Of a DNA stretch of 64,000 nt, positions 34,118 to 43,230 are shown piece after piece. Position numbers and translations under genes: made by a program. The stretch spans positions 1,364,001 to 1,428,000 of the forward strand of contig CP047423.1 in NCBI GenBank assembly GCA_014058405.1, in the 5' to 3' direction. The notes under the pieces are model-generated. The model searched no databases. It was not told where the DNA came from and worked only from the letters and a program-made list of their open reading frames with translations. Each line of letters begins with the position of its first letter. The stretch's first letter is position 1. The DNA is from Candidatus Nitrospira kreftii (GTDB taxonomy: Bacteria; Nitrospirota; Nitrospiria; Nitrospirales; Nitrospiraceae).

Positions 34118-34401
34118 ATGACTATCGCACGTTGGATATCTATGATTGCGATTCCCGCATTCCTAATCGGGTTCGGATTGGGAGGATGATCGTTGCATAT
34201 CGCTTCGGCCGAAGGTCTGTTTGGCCCGAAGGACTCGGCCACCAGATCGGGAGTTCATTGGTTGAAATGCAGAAAAACGTCGACCAGTTGCAGAAGCATA
34301 TACATGCCCTCAAACAGACCGAGGACAAACTGTCTTCTCTGTCGCCCACGAGCGGCGGCATGGGTGGTGCGATGGATACGCTCCTGAACAAGGGGAAGTG
34401 A
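34118..34401 (+). pseudogene. Small lipoprotein gene broken by a stop at the lipobox position and a frameshift
   Basis: AAGGAG six bases before ATG 34118 starts a frame with a perfect signal sequence (M-I-A-I-P-A-F-L-I-G-F-G-L-G-G), but the next codon, where a lipobox cysteine would be, is TGA (34187-34189). The frame continues S-L-H-I-A-S-A-E-G-L-F-G-P-K-D-S-A-T. Around 34245 the coding continuation moves to another frame: S-S-L-V-E-M-Q-K-N-V-D-Q-L-Q-K-H-I-H then a Gly/Met-rich end to TGA 34399-34401. TGC to TGA is one base. It may be a recent pseudogene; alternatively only the downstream part is expressed from an internal start. Confidence 0.55.
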
Positions 34402-34451
34402 AAGCGGGAATTCAAGAAGCCTGGTTTCACACTGCCGTAACCGTTATCCAA

Positions 34452-34492
34452 TCGGCCCGGTCAAAGGATCGCCCAACCGGACCTTTTTATAG
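34452..34492 (+). terminator. Rho-independent terminator
   Basis: GGCCCGGT and ACCGGACC form an 8-bp stem with one mismatch, followed directly by TTTTT. It lies downstream of the small genes at 33.8-34.4 kb and before the type I secretion operon, so it separates two units. Confidence 0.6.
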
Positions 34493-34648
34493 GAAGGCTT
34501 TCCTCTTCGCATTTCCAGCGAGAGAACTTGATTTGAGTCAAGCGACCTTGCGTGCCCAACACAAACCTCCGAGATGATTGCCAGGATTTCTTATTCACAA
34601 GAGACGAGCGATGTTCCGGCTGATAGCTAACCGGTAGGGGCTACTGCG

Positions 34649-34699
34649 TATAATTATCAATTTATTTGGCCATCCGTCATTCATATCCTAAGATGACGG
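34649..34699 (+). promoter_or_regulatory. Candidate -10 element and start-codon hairpin for the type I secretion operon
   Basis: TATAAT at 34649-34654 is a perfect -10 box in AT-rich DNA, but no good -35 box lies 17 bp upstream. CCGTCAT (34674-34680) pairs perfectly with ATGACGG (34693-34699) around a 12-base loop; the stem ends one base before the ATG at 34701 and covers the place for a ribosome-binding site. This could damp translation; prediction only. Confidence 0.4.
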
Positions 34700-34700
34700 C

Positions 34701-36872
34701 ATGTCAGCTCAGGCCGCCCGGGTTCCTCCTCAACCCGATATTGTTACGGAAGAGAGTTCAATAGACCTCACAGATACCGGGCTCCTGTGCCTCCTGATTC
34801 TTGCTCGGTTTCATGATCTTCCTGCCAACGGCACTCAACTGCAGCATCAGTTTTCTCAGTCTGGACAAGCCCTCTCTGAGATCGATCTTCTCCGCGCCGC
34901 CAAGCACGTTGGGCTCAAAGCCGGCGTCGTGAAGGCCACATGGAGCAAATTACTTGGCATGCCGTTGCCGGGGATGGCCAAGTTAGTAGATGGGCGTTAT
35001 CTCGTGGTCGCTAAGGTTCAGGCGGAAAAGGTGTTGGTCCAGCATCCCGACGAAGCACGTCCTCTCGTGCTCTCGCGTGACCGATTTGAAATGATCTGGA
35101 CTGGGGATCTGCTGCTCTTCACCAAGCGGGCACATCTCCGGCTGCAAGATCTCACATTCGACTTCACGTGGTTCATCCCGGCGATCGTCAAGTACCGAAA
35201 GTTTTTTGGGGAAATAGTGATGGCCTCATTCTTCCTCCAGCTCTTTGCCCTGTTGACCCCGCTGTTTACGCAAGTGGTGATCGATAAGGTGCTCGTGCAT
35301 AAGGGGTTTACGACGCTCCATGTGTTGGCCGTCGGCATGATCACGCTGGCTGTGTTCGAGACCATTCTTGGAGGGCTTCGCACCTATCTGTTTTCTCATA
35401 CCACGAATCGAATCGATGTGAGTCTCGGGGCCAAACTCTTTCGCCATATTTTGGCGCTGCCCCTCTCCTATTTTGAGGCACGGCGAGTTGGCGATACGGT
35501 CGCGCGCGTACGCGAGTTGGAGCAGATCCGCCAGTTCTTGACCAGCCACTCGGTCACGGTGGTATTGGATCTTAGCTTTACCGTCGTATTCATGACCGTG
35601 ATGTGGTTCTACAGTTCGACTCTCACACTTATCGTCATGGCGTCGTTACCGATCTATGGGTTGTTATCCGTGGCCATTACCCCAGCGATCCGGTCTCGGT
35701 TACATGAAAAATTCAATCGAGGCGCCGAGAATCAAGCGTTCCTAGTGGAGGCTGTCAGTGGAGTCCAGACCGTCAAGGCCATGGCGGTTGAGCCGCCGTT
35801 ATTGCGCAAATGGGAAGAGCAGCTGGCGGGGTATGTGCGGGCCAGTTTCCGAGCCACCAGCCTGATGACGATTGCCGGTCATTCAGCTATGTGCGTTCAA
35901 AAGGTCACCACCGTGGCTGTGTTGTGGGTGGGCGCCTATCGGGTGATCGATGGCGATCTCAGCATTGGGCAGCTCATCGCCTTTAATATGTTGTCCGGAC
36001 AAGTAACCGGACCGATCCTGCGTTTGGTGAGCCTCTGGCAGGAATTTCAACAGGTCGGAATTTCGGTCCAACGCCTCGGCGACGTGCTGAATACCCAACC
36101 AGAGCCTTCGTACAATCCGAATCGAACCACGCTTCCTCAAGTGAAGGGGCATGTATGTTTTGAGGACGTCGTCTTTCGCTACCGGCCGGATGGTCAAGAA
36201 ATCATCCGGAAGGTGTCGTTTGCAGTGGAACCAGGCCAGATCATCGGCATCGTCGGACGGTCGGGTTCCGGGAAGAGCACGATTGCCAAATTGATGCAGC
36301 GCCTCTATGTACCTGAGCGAGGGCGAATTGTGGTCGATGGAGTGGATTTGATACAGGTCGATCCGGCCTGGCTTCGCAGACAAGTGGGAGTCGTGCTTCA
36401 AGAAAACTTTCTGTTCAATGCGTCGGTGCGTGACAATATCGCCTTGACCGATCCTGGATTGGCGATGGAGCAGGTGATGCACGCGGCAAAACTAGCCGGA
36501 GCCCACGAATTCATCCTGGAATTGGCGGATGGGTACGACACGACGATCGGAGAACATGGATGCACGTTGTCGGGGGGGCAGCGCCAACGGATTGCTATTG
36601 CTCGGACGTTGGTAGCAAACCCCCGTATTCTGATTTTCGATGAGGCCACCAGTGCGCTGGACTATGAATCAGAAGCGGTGGTTCAACACCACATGGCGGA
36701 GATCTGCAATGGACGGACGGTCTTCATCATTGCGCATCGGTTGAGTACGGTACGGCCTGCCCATCGCATCTATGTCATTGATAAGGGGGAGATCGTGGAA
36801 CAGGGGGCACCTGACGATCTACTGCGAAACAGCGGGTTTTATGCAAGATTGCACGCGCACCAAGCTGCCTAG
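34701..36872 (+). CDS. Type I secretion ABC transporter (HlyB-like, with degenerate C39 peptidase domain)
   Basis: 723 aa in three parts. Residues about 20-145 are a C39-like domain: the place of the catalytic Cys (start of the domain, D-T-G-L-L-C-L-L-I-L-A-R-F) lacks the Q-x-x-x-D/E-C arrangement, so it probably only binds substrate, as in HlyB. Residues about 160-450 hold six membrane helices. The ATPase has Walker A G-R-S-G-S-G-K-S-T, signature L-S-G-G-Q-R-Q-R-I-A and Walker B I-L-I-F-D-E-A-T-S-A-L-D. With the two genes downstream it forms a complete type I exporter. No large repeat-rich substrate gene adjoins it. Confidence 0.92.
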   Translation: MSAQAARVPPQPDIVTEESSIDLTDTGLLCLLILARFHDLPANGTQLQHQFSQSGQALSEIDLLRAAKHVGLKAGVVKATWSKLLGMPLPGMAKLVDGRYLVVAKVQAEKVLVQHPDEARPLVLSRDRFEMIWTGDLLLFTKRAHLRLQDLTFDFTWFIPAIVKYRKFFGEIVMASFFLQLFALLTPLFTQVVIDKVLVHKGFTTLHVLAVGMITLAVFETILGGLRTYLFSHTTNRIDVSLGAKLFRHILALPLSYFEARRVGDTVARVRELEQIRQFLTSHSVTVVLDLSFTVVFMTVMWFYSSTLTLIVMASLPIYGLLSVAITPAIRSRLHEKFNRGAENQAFLVEAVSGVQTVKAMAVEPPLLRKWEEQLAGYVRASFRATSLMTIAGHSAMCVQKVTTVAVLWVGAYRVIDGDLSIGQLIAFNMLSGQVTGPILRLVSLWQEFQQVGISVQRLGDVLNTQPEPSYNPNRTTLPQVKGHVCFEDVVFRYRPDGQEIIRKVSFAVEPGQIIGIVGRSGSGKSTIAKLMQRLYVPERGRIVVDGVDLIQVDPAWLRRQVGVVLQENFLFNASVRDNIALTDPGLAMEQVMHAAKLAGAHEFILELADGYDTTIGEHGCTLSGGQRQRIAIARTLVANPRILIFDEATSALDYESEAVVQHHMAEICNGRTVFIIAHRLSTVRPAHRIYVIDKGEIVEQGAPDDLLRNSGFYARLHAHQAA

Positions 36873-36905
36873 GGAGAGGCTGTAGGTTCGTAGAGGGAGA
36901 GACGA

Positions 36906-38300
36906 ATGGCATTCGGGGCCATTTCCCGGCATTGGACGGTATGGAAAACGGCCTGGCAGGCCGAATCACACCGGCCTCCAGGGAGTACCGCATTGGGCAC
37001 GCGCGCCACCGAATTTCTTCCCGCCGTGCTGGAGATCCAACAGGCGCCGCCTTCACCGATCGGTCGCGCGCTGCTCTGGACCATCTTGGCGGCCTTCACG
37101 GCCGGGGTGCTCTGGACCATGTTCGGAAGGATCGACATTGTCGCGACGGCTCAAGGCAAGATCATTCCAAGCGGATATTCGAAGATCATCCAACCGTACG
37201 AAGCCGGGGTGATCGCGTCTATTCATGTGCAGGATGGGCAAACGGTAAGACAGGGCGATGTCTTGATCGAGCTTGATTCAACGCTGAATGCGGCCGACCG
37301 GGCTCGCGCGAGTAATGAGTATCGCGCGGCAAAAGTGGAAGCCGCTCGCTTGCGAGCCCTCATTCAGGGCCAAGCCACGTTTGAGCCGCCGTCCGACGTG
37401 GAAGAGACATATGTCCTGTTGCAGCAGCAGTTGCTGCGTGACCAATTGGCCGAGTATCACGCCAAAGTCTCGGCGGCTCAACACCTCATGGTGCAACGCC
37501 AGGCCGTCGTTGAGCAAACGAAGGAGAACCTTCGCCGTTTGGAAGCCACGGTACCGATGGAGGTCGAACGAGCTGAGGCCTATAAAAAACTGCTTGAACA
37601 TGGGGCTGTGACCAAAATGGACTTCCTCCAGGCCGAAGGGCAACGAATCGACAAGGCGCAGGAATTGGCCGGCCAGAAGAAGAAACTACAACAAGATCGA
37701 GCGGCGCTTGCCGAGGCTGAAACACACTACCGGGCGATGCTGTCTGAATTCCAGCAGACGAAACAGGCTGAGCTCTCGACGCTTGAAACCAAAGCCGCCT
37801 CACTCGCGCAGGAGGTGACGAAGGCCGATCAAAAAGCCGGATTACAGCGACTTGTTGCACCGATCGATGGGGTGGTACAGCAGTTGGCCGTGCATACGGT
37901 CGGTGGCGTCGTCACGCCGGCCCAGCAATTGTTGATTGTCGTGCCGAAGGATCATCCGGTCGAGGTGGAGGCGCAGGTCGAAAACAAAGATGTGGGGTTT
38001 GTGCGCGAAGGACAGTCGGTGGAAATTAAGGTCGAGACCTTTCAATTCACCCTGTACGGTACTATTCCTGGGCACGTGGTGACAGTCTCGGATGATGCCG
38101 CTCCCATCGAAAAATTGGGCCTGGTGTATCCCACGAGAGTCAGTATGGATCGAGGGACCATTCAGGTCGATGGCAAGCAGGTCAATCTTTCGCCTGGGAT
38201 GGCAGTGACCGTCGAGATCAAGACGGGTCAGCGCCGCATCATTGAGTATTTGTTGAGCCCATTGCTGAAGTCTATGAGAGAAAGCCTGAGAGAGCGATAA
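36906..38300 (+). CDS. HlyD-family membrane fusion protein
   Basis: 464 aa. An inner-membrane helix near residues 55-75 follows a cytoplasmic N-terminus. Then come a lipoyl/barrel-sandwich half (G-K-I-I-P-S-G-Y-S-K-I-I-Q-P, V-Q-D-G-Q-T-V-R-Q-G-D-V-L-I-E-L-D), a long coiled coil (about 130-325) and the second lipoyl half (L-V-A-P-I-D-G-V-V-Q-Q-L-A-V-H-T-V-G-G-V-V-T), as in HlyD. It bridges the ABC transporter to the TolC channel. GAGGGAGAG before the ATG is a good ribosome-binding site. Confidence 0.92.
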   Translation: MAFGAISRHWTVWKTAWQAESHRPPGSTALGTRATEFLPAVLEIQQAPPSPIGRALLWTILAAFTAGVLWTMFGRIDIVATAQGKIIPSGYSKIIQPYEAGVIASIHVQDGQTVRQGDVLIELDSTLNAADRARASNEYRAAKVEAARLRALIQGQATFEPPSDVEETYVLLQQQLLRDQLAEYHAKVSAAQHLMVQRQAVVEQTKENLRRLEATVPMEVERAEAYKKLLEHGAVTKMDFLQAEGQRIDKAQELAGQKKKLQQDRAALAEAETHYRAMLSEFQQTKQAELSTLETKAASLAQEVTKADQKAGLQRLVAPIDGVVQQLAVHTVGGVVTPAQQLLIVVPKDHPVEVEAQVENKDVGFVREGQSVEIKVETFQFTLYGTIPGHVVTVSDDAAPIEKLGLVYPTRVSMDRGTIQVDGKQVNLSPGMAVTVEIKTGQRRIIEYLLSPLLKSMRESLRER

Positions 38301-38304
38301 ACAC

Positions 38305-39657
38305 ATGACCACATGGCGGAGCTCTCTTAGTGCGTGTGTGTTGGCGATGAGGATGTGTGTTGCTGATTCAGTAGCTGCTGATGTTTCAATCGGAGAGCCG
38401 ATGCATTCCCCACATGCACCTGAATCCAACCCTCTGCAACTGACTCTAAAGGGGGCTTTGACCGCAGCGGTTCATAACAACCCCGACGTGCTCCTCTATA
38501 GGGAACGTATTCAGGAGGCACAGGGCCATGTGCAGGCACAGCTGGGTGCGATGTTGCCCAACCTGTCCGCCAATGTTCGGCAAACCAGACAAACACAATT
38601 CCTTGGAACGATCGGACTGTCACCGGTACGGACCGATCCGTTCAGTATTTTTGATGCGAGAATCAGTGGGACGCAAAATCTGTTCAGCCTCAGCTTAATT
38701 CAACGCTGGCGCGCTTCCCGGGAATCACTACGCGTGACCGAACACGAAGCCGAAGCACAGATGTTGGATACGATGACCAGCGTGGGCCTTGCCTACATGG
38801 AAGGATTGAAGGCGATGGCCATGGTGAAGACGCATGAAGCGAATCAGCAGGTGATGAATGAGTTACTCATGGTCGTCCAGCAGCGGCAACGTGGAGGTGT
38901 CGCAATGAGACTCGATATCGCCAGACTTGAGGCTCAATTGGCGGTGGAACGACAACAGGAGGCGTCGGCGCGGTATGAGCTCGAACATGCCAAGCTGACC
39001 CTTATCAATCTCCTGGCCCTTCCCATAGACAGCTCGTTGACGCTGATCGATGAGTGGGTGATCAGTCTGCCGGATATACCGACGCCTGAAAGGGCAGTCG
39101 ATATGGCAGTGAGCCGGAGGTCGGAAGTTCAGGCCCAGGCCATCCGAGTGAAAGCTTCGGAGCTGACCTATTCCTCCACCACCGGAGAGCGGATACCATC
39201 GTTGGTGGCTCAAGGGGAGTATGGGCTTATTGGCAATCGCTGGAATAACACGCTCGATAGTTACAATATGGCGTTGGCTCTCCAGATTCCCATATTTGAT
39301 GGTGCGCAGCGGGAAGGCCGCATTGCGCAAGCACGAAGCCAGATGCAGCAAGAGACGCTCCGCCTGAAATCGGTGCTCAACCAAGTCCAGATGGAAGTGC
39401 ATGACGCGCTGGCCTCCATAACTGCGGCGAAGGAACAGGTGGGCATCGCTCAGACAGGCTTGCAAATGGCCACCAAAGAGCTTGATCTTGCACGGGAACG
39501 TTACGCCGTCATGACCTCGGCCAGTCACTTTGAGCTGACGAATGGACTCTCAGCCGTGGCTCGGGCCAGGGAAAATTTGGTCAACGCGCTCTTTCAACTC
39601 AACGCCGCACGAATTAATCTCGCCCGCTCAACGGGTAGTTTACATACATTGAACTAA
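38305..39657 (+). CDS. TolC-family outer-membrane efflux/secretion channel
   Basis: 450 aa. A short N-terminal hydrophobic signal is followed by two OEP repeats built of long helices (L-K-G-A-L-T-A-A-V-H-N-N-P-D-V, and later I-P-I-F-D-G-A-Q-R-E-G-R-I-A-Q-A-R-S, the turn typical of the second repeat). It starts five bases after the fusion-protein stop. It completes the type I system. The end L-N-A-A-R-I-N-L-A-R-S-T-G-S-L is standard. Confidence 0.9.
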   Translation: MTTWRSSLSACVLAMRMCVADSVAADVSIGEPMHSPHAPESNPLQLTLKGALTAAVHNNPDVLLYRERIQEAQGHVQAQLGAMLPNLSANVRQTRQTQFLGTIGLSPVRTDPFSIFDARISGTQNLFSLSLIQRWRASRESLRVTEHEAEAQMLDTMTSVGLAYMEGLKAMAMVKTHEANQQVMNELLMVVQQRQRGGVAMRLDIARLEAQLAVERQQEASARYELEHAKLTLINLLALPIDSSLTLIDEWVISLPDIPTPERAVDMAVSRRSEVQAQAIRVKASELTYSSTTGERIPSLVAQGEYGLIGNRWNNTLDSYNMALALQIPIFDGAQREGRIAQARSQMQQETLRLKSVLNQVQMEVHDALASITAAKEQVGIAQTGLQMATKELDLARERYAVMTSASHFELTNGLSAVARARENLVNALFQLNAARINLARSTGSLHTLN

Positions 39658-39726
39658 GACGGTCAGGCGGGGCAACGAGAATCACATTGCCTTGACTTGA
39701 CCTAGCCCTTCGCGCACACTCGCGGC

Positions 39727-41979
39727 ATGTACAACCAGTCTGAAAGCGATCTTCTGCGCATGTTGGCCGATCGAGCGGGGATTGTCGCCGACTACTATGA
39801 CATTTCCGGAGCATGTCATGCCACGACGGATGAGACGCGTCGGGCCATCCTTTCCGCGATGGGTCTTTGCGTTGCGAACCGCGAGGAGCTGATCGGGGAA
39901 CTCACGTCGTGGGATAACCGTCCATGGCTGCGAGGGTGCGAACCGGTCCATGTGATTCGTTTGGGGCGTGAGGTTGGGACATGGTCATTCTATGTGCCAT
40001 GTGAAGCACCGGATGATGCTTTTCTGCAGGTGCACTGGGCTCTCCAGCTGGAATCCGGAGAACAGCGGTGTGAGCGAACAGAGGGGCCGGGGCTTAGAAT
40101 TGAAGAGACGCGCACCATCGGCGGACATCGGTTTGTTCGTGTGGCGCTAACCGTTCCCCAGGATCTGCCCATCGGGTATCATTCCATGAAGGCATGCGCA
40201 AAAATCGGGAGTGCTCAAGTTAATACGAGCAGCCGTTTCATCGTGGCGCCGGAGCGCTGTTACATCCCTGCTCAGTTCCAGCAAAACGCTCGATGGTGGG
40301 GCGTAGCCTTACAGCTCTATTCGCTACGAAGCGATCGCAATTGGGGGGTCGGCGATTTTGGAGACCTAGCCTCGGTTGTGGAATGGACCGGGCGGAAACT
40401 GGGCGCGGCAGTGATCGGGCTCAACCCGCTCCACGCACTCAAGAATACCAAACCCTATCACATCAGTCCCTATTCGCCTTCAAGCCGTCTGTTTTTGAAC
40501 GATGTGTATATTGATGTCGAGCAAGTCGTGGAGTATCAGACAGCACCGGAGGTGAAAGCTCGTCTTGCTGAGCCATCGTTCCGTGCACGAATCGAAGCGG
40601 CCAGACGAGGAGAACTGGTGGAGTACGACGCGGTGAGATCGATCAAACGCGAGGTGCTTGAGCTCTGCTATCGTGCGTTTCTCCGAGAACATTTGGAAGG
40701 CGAAGAGCCGGAGTTACAGCCGACGACAGAGCGTGGAAGGGCTTTCCATCGATTTGTTGTGCGCGAAGGGGAATCGCTCACCTCCTATGCAGTGTTTCAG
40801 GCATTGGAAGAGGAGCAACAAGCCGAGTATGGAATATCAGCCACGTGGGCGGACTGGCCGGAGCATTATCGAATCCCGACATCGGAAGCCGTGGGGGAGT
40901 TTCGGCATCAGCACATGCAGCGAGTGGGATTTTTTCAGTATCTTCAATGGCTAGCCACCGACCAGATGCTCGCGTTGGTGAAGAGGGCGCATGACATAGG
41001 GATGCCGATCGGCTTCTATCACGACCTCGCATTAGGGAGCGATCGCTATGGTGCCGACGGATGGCGGTCTCAGGAGGTGCTGGCCTTGAATGCCGATTGC
41101 GGTGCACCTCCTGACGCATTCGCTCCGGAAGGGCAGAATTGGGGGTTTCCTCCGCTCGACCCGCTTCGGCTTCGTATGAGCGGCTATCAGTATGTTATCG
41201 AATTGCTCCGCAAGAACCTCCGTTACGGTGGTGCGATTCGGCTCGATCATGTCATGGCGCTCTTCCGGTTGTTCTGGATCCCGCGCGGTCTTCCTGCCTC
41301 AATGGGCACCTATGTGCATTACCGGGACGAGGAGCTGCTGGCGATCTTGGCGTTGGAAAGTGTGCGGGCTAAGGCACTGGTGATCGGTGAAGACCTTGGG
41401 ACGGTTCCTGATTGGGTGCGTGACCGTCTGGAGGGGACAGGGGTCTTGTCGTATCGCGTCTTGTATTTTGAACGGACTCCTTCGGGGGCATGGAAGCCGC
41501 CGGCCCAGTATCCAGCTCAAGCGCTCGCCGTCGTCACGACCCACGATCTCGCGACCCTCAGCGGATATTGGGAAGGGGCTGATATCGAGGCACGATCTAC
41601 GCTCGGCCTCCTCCCGTCCGAGCAAGTGCGGTCCGCGATGCTGTCTGGACGGGAATGGGAGAAAGCCGGTATTCTCGCCGCGTTGAGGTCCGAAGGACTC
41701 CTGCCTCCTGGTGTCTCGGATGATCCAGCCCAGGTGCCGACAATGACGACCGACTTGACCGAGGCCATTCATCAGTACTTGGCCAGGAGTCCGGCATGGA
41801 TGGTCTTAGCGAACATCGAGGACATTATCGGTACTCGTGCCCAAGCCAATCTGCCAGGGACGTTGGACCAGCATCCGAATTGGTGTCGGAAGTTGGGCCC
41901 AACCATCGAAGAGCTGACTCAGGACTCACGATTCGACAGACTCGCAGCTCAGCTAGGTGTAATCCGCCCTTCAGTGTGA
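39727..41979 (+). CDS. malQ: 4-alpha-glucanotransferase (GH77, amylomaltase)
   Basis: 750 aa. It would transfer alpha-1,4-glucan segments during glycogen or maltodextrin metabolism. The first 170 residues are an accessory N-terminal region as in the longer bacterial MalQ. The catalytic barrel shows W-W-G-V-A-L-Q-L-Y-S-L-R-S-D-R-N-W-G-V-G-D-F-G-D-L, H-I-S-P-Y-S-P-S-S-R-L-F-L-N, R-L-D-H-V-M-A-L-F-R-L-F with the catalytic Asp, G-E-D-L-G-T-V-P with the acid Glu, and T-T-H-D-L-A-T-L. All are in place. About 70 bases separate it from the TolC gene, so it may be a separate unit. Confidence 0.93.
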   Translation: MYNQSESDLLRMLADRAGIVADYYDISGACHATTDETRRAILSAMGLCVANREELIGELTSWDNRPWLRGCEPVHVIRLGREVGTWSFYVPCEAPDDAFLQVHWALQLESGEQRCERTEGPGLRIEETRTIGGHRFVRVALTVPQDLPIGYHSMKACAKIGSAQVNTSSRFIVAPERCYIPAQFQQNARWWGVALQLYSLRSDRNWGVGDFGDLASVVEWTGRKLGAAVIGLNPLHALKNTKPYHISPYSPSSRLFLNDVYIDVEQVVEYQTAPEVKARLAEPSFRARIEAARRGELVEYDAVRSIKREVLELCYRAFLREHLEGEEPELQPTTERGRAFHRFVVREGESLTSYAVFQALEEEQQAEYGISATWADWPEHYRIPTSEAVGEFRHQHMQRVGFFQYLQWLATDQMLALVKRAHDIGMPIGFYHDLALGSDRYGADGWRSQEVLALNADCGAPPDAFAPEGQNWGFPPLDPLRLRMSGYQYVIELLRKNLRYGGAIRLDHVMALFRLFWIPRGLPASMGTYVHYRDEELLAILALESVRAKALVIGEDLGTVPDWVRDRLEGTGVLSYRVLYFERTPSGAWKPPAQYPAQALAVVTTHDLATLSGYWEGADIEARSTLGLLPSEQVRSAMLSGREWEKAGILAALRSEGLLPPGVSDDPAQVPTMTTDLTEAIHQYLARSPAWMVLANIEDIIGTRAQANLPGTLDQHPNWCRKLGPTIEELTQDSRFDRLAAQLGVIRPSV

Positions 41980-42033
41980 GAGTGTTCGTGGACGAACCAG
42001 GATGTGATTCCTTTCTCGGCTGCGTAGGCGTGA

Positions 42034-43230
42034 ATGCCGTTGGAGTGGCCTGAGTCTATGCTCGCTCTCACGCATCGCGACCGGTTGGCGATTGGGATTG
42101 CCGGAGCCTGTTTTCTCATCATTCTGGTCATCGAACAGTTTTCTCCTGTTAACGTCGTTGGCGCCTATGGGTATGTGCTACCGATCTTGTTGGTCGCGAC
42201 GCTTCGAAATCGGACCGCCATGTTGGTGACCGTGTTGGCCTGCGTGGTCGCCACCTATTCAGGGCTGCTCCAGCCAACGAAGCCGGGACGGTTTCAAGCC
42301 GCAGTCATCAATCGGAGCGTCGTCGTTGGGGTCTTGCTGTTGGTCGCGTATCTGGGCGTGAGTTGGGAAGAGCGAAAGGCACGGGAAGAAGCAGCCCGTG
42401 CGGCCCTGGCCCAGGAAACGGAAAATCTGCTCAAGGCTAATACGCAACTGGTTCAGGCAAAAGATCAATTAAATAGGTCGGAACGGTTAGCTGCCGTCGG
42501 CCAGCTTGTCGCGTCTGTCGCGCATGAGGTGGGTACACCACTTCACTCGATCGCATGGCATGTCCATGCGCTGGAAGAAGAATCTGGGGCTACCCCGGAG
42601 ATGAAGAAGCGGATCGCTATTATCGATGAACAACTGACTCGGGTCGTGAATATCATCCAGGACTTGCTGTCCTCCACTCGGCAACGCCAACCAATCCCTC
42701 AGTGGACGGTGGTATCGGAAGTCGTCAGTCCAGCAACCGCCTTGATGGAACCGGCCTTTCATGCGAAAGGGATTGCGTTGACGGTCCAGATTCCTGCAGA
42801 CTTGCCGCTGGTCTGGGCTGATAAAGAAAAAATGCATCAGGTCTTGGTGAATATCTTTGCAAATGCACTGGCTGCGACCCCTTCAGGGGGAGCGGTAACG
42901 ATCTCAGCTACGACTCGTGATGCCACGACGGGAGAACAAGAGCGTGGCGCAATGGCTGCCGACGAGATACCTCCACTGGTGCTCACCCTTGCGGTTCAGG
43001 ATACCGGATGCGGGATGCCGGAAGCGGATACACAAAAAGCCTTCGAACCATTTTTTACGACCAAAGCGATTGGAAAGGGGACTGGCTTGGGGCTGTTCTT
43101 AAGTCGCGAGACCGTACTGGCTCATGGTGGGAGCTTGGCCCTGACGAGTGAAGTTGGTCGCGGGACGTGTGTGATTATTACGTTACCTGCGAGACGGACC
43201 GGCCTCGCTCATCTGATGGAGGACGTGTGA
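42034..43230 (+). CDS. Membrane sensor histidine kinase
   Basis: 398 aa (390 if ATG 42058 is used). Three or four hydrophobic helices fill about residues 20-115, with almost no periplasmic domain. A coiled coil leads to the H box [16 protein letters not shown] (His near 166), then the ATPase: N box [14 protein letters not shown]1 D-T-G-C-G-M, and [16 protein letters not shown]. It overlaps the regulator gene by ATGA, so the pair forms a two-component system like NtrB/ZraS. The signal is not apparent from the sequence. Confidence 0.9.
   Translation: MPLEWPESMLALTHRDRLAIGIAGACFLIILVIEQFSPVNVVGAYGYVLPILLVATLRNRTAMLVTVLACVVATYSGLLQPTKPGRFQAAVINRSVVVGVLLLVAYLGVSWEERKAREEAARAALAQETENLLKANTQLVQAKDQLNRSERLAAVGQLVASVAHEVGTPLHSIAWHVHALEEESGATPEMKKRIAIIDEQLTRVVNIIQDLLSSTRQRQPIPQWTVVSEVVSPATALMEPAFHAKGIALTVQIPADLPLVWADKEKMHQVLVNIFANALAATPSGGAVTISATTRDATTGEQERGAMAADEIPPLVLTLAVQDTGCGMPEADTQKAFEPFFTTKAIGKGTGLGLFLSRETVLAHGGSLALTSEVGRGTCVIITLPARRTGLAHLMEDV

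Noticed and set aside
34187-34189. TGA read as selenocysteine or another recoded residue
   Set aside because: The frame is also shifted about 60 bases later and no recoding hairpin is seen right after the TGA, so a broken gene or sequence error is simpler.
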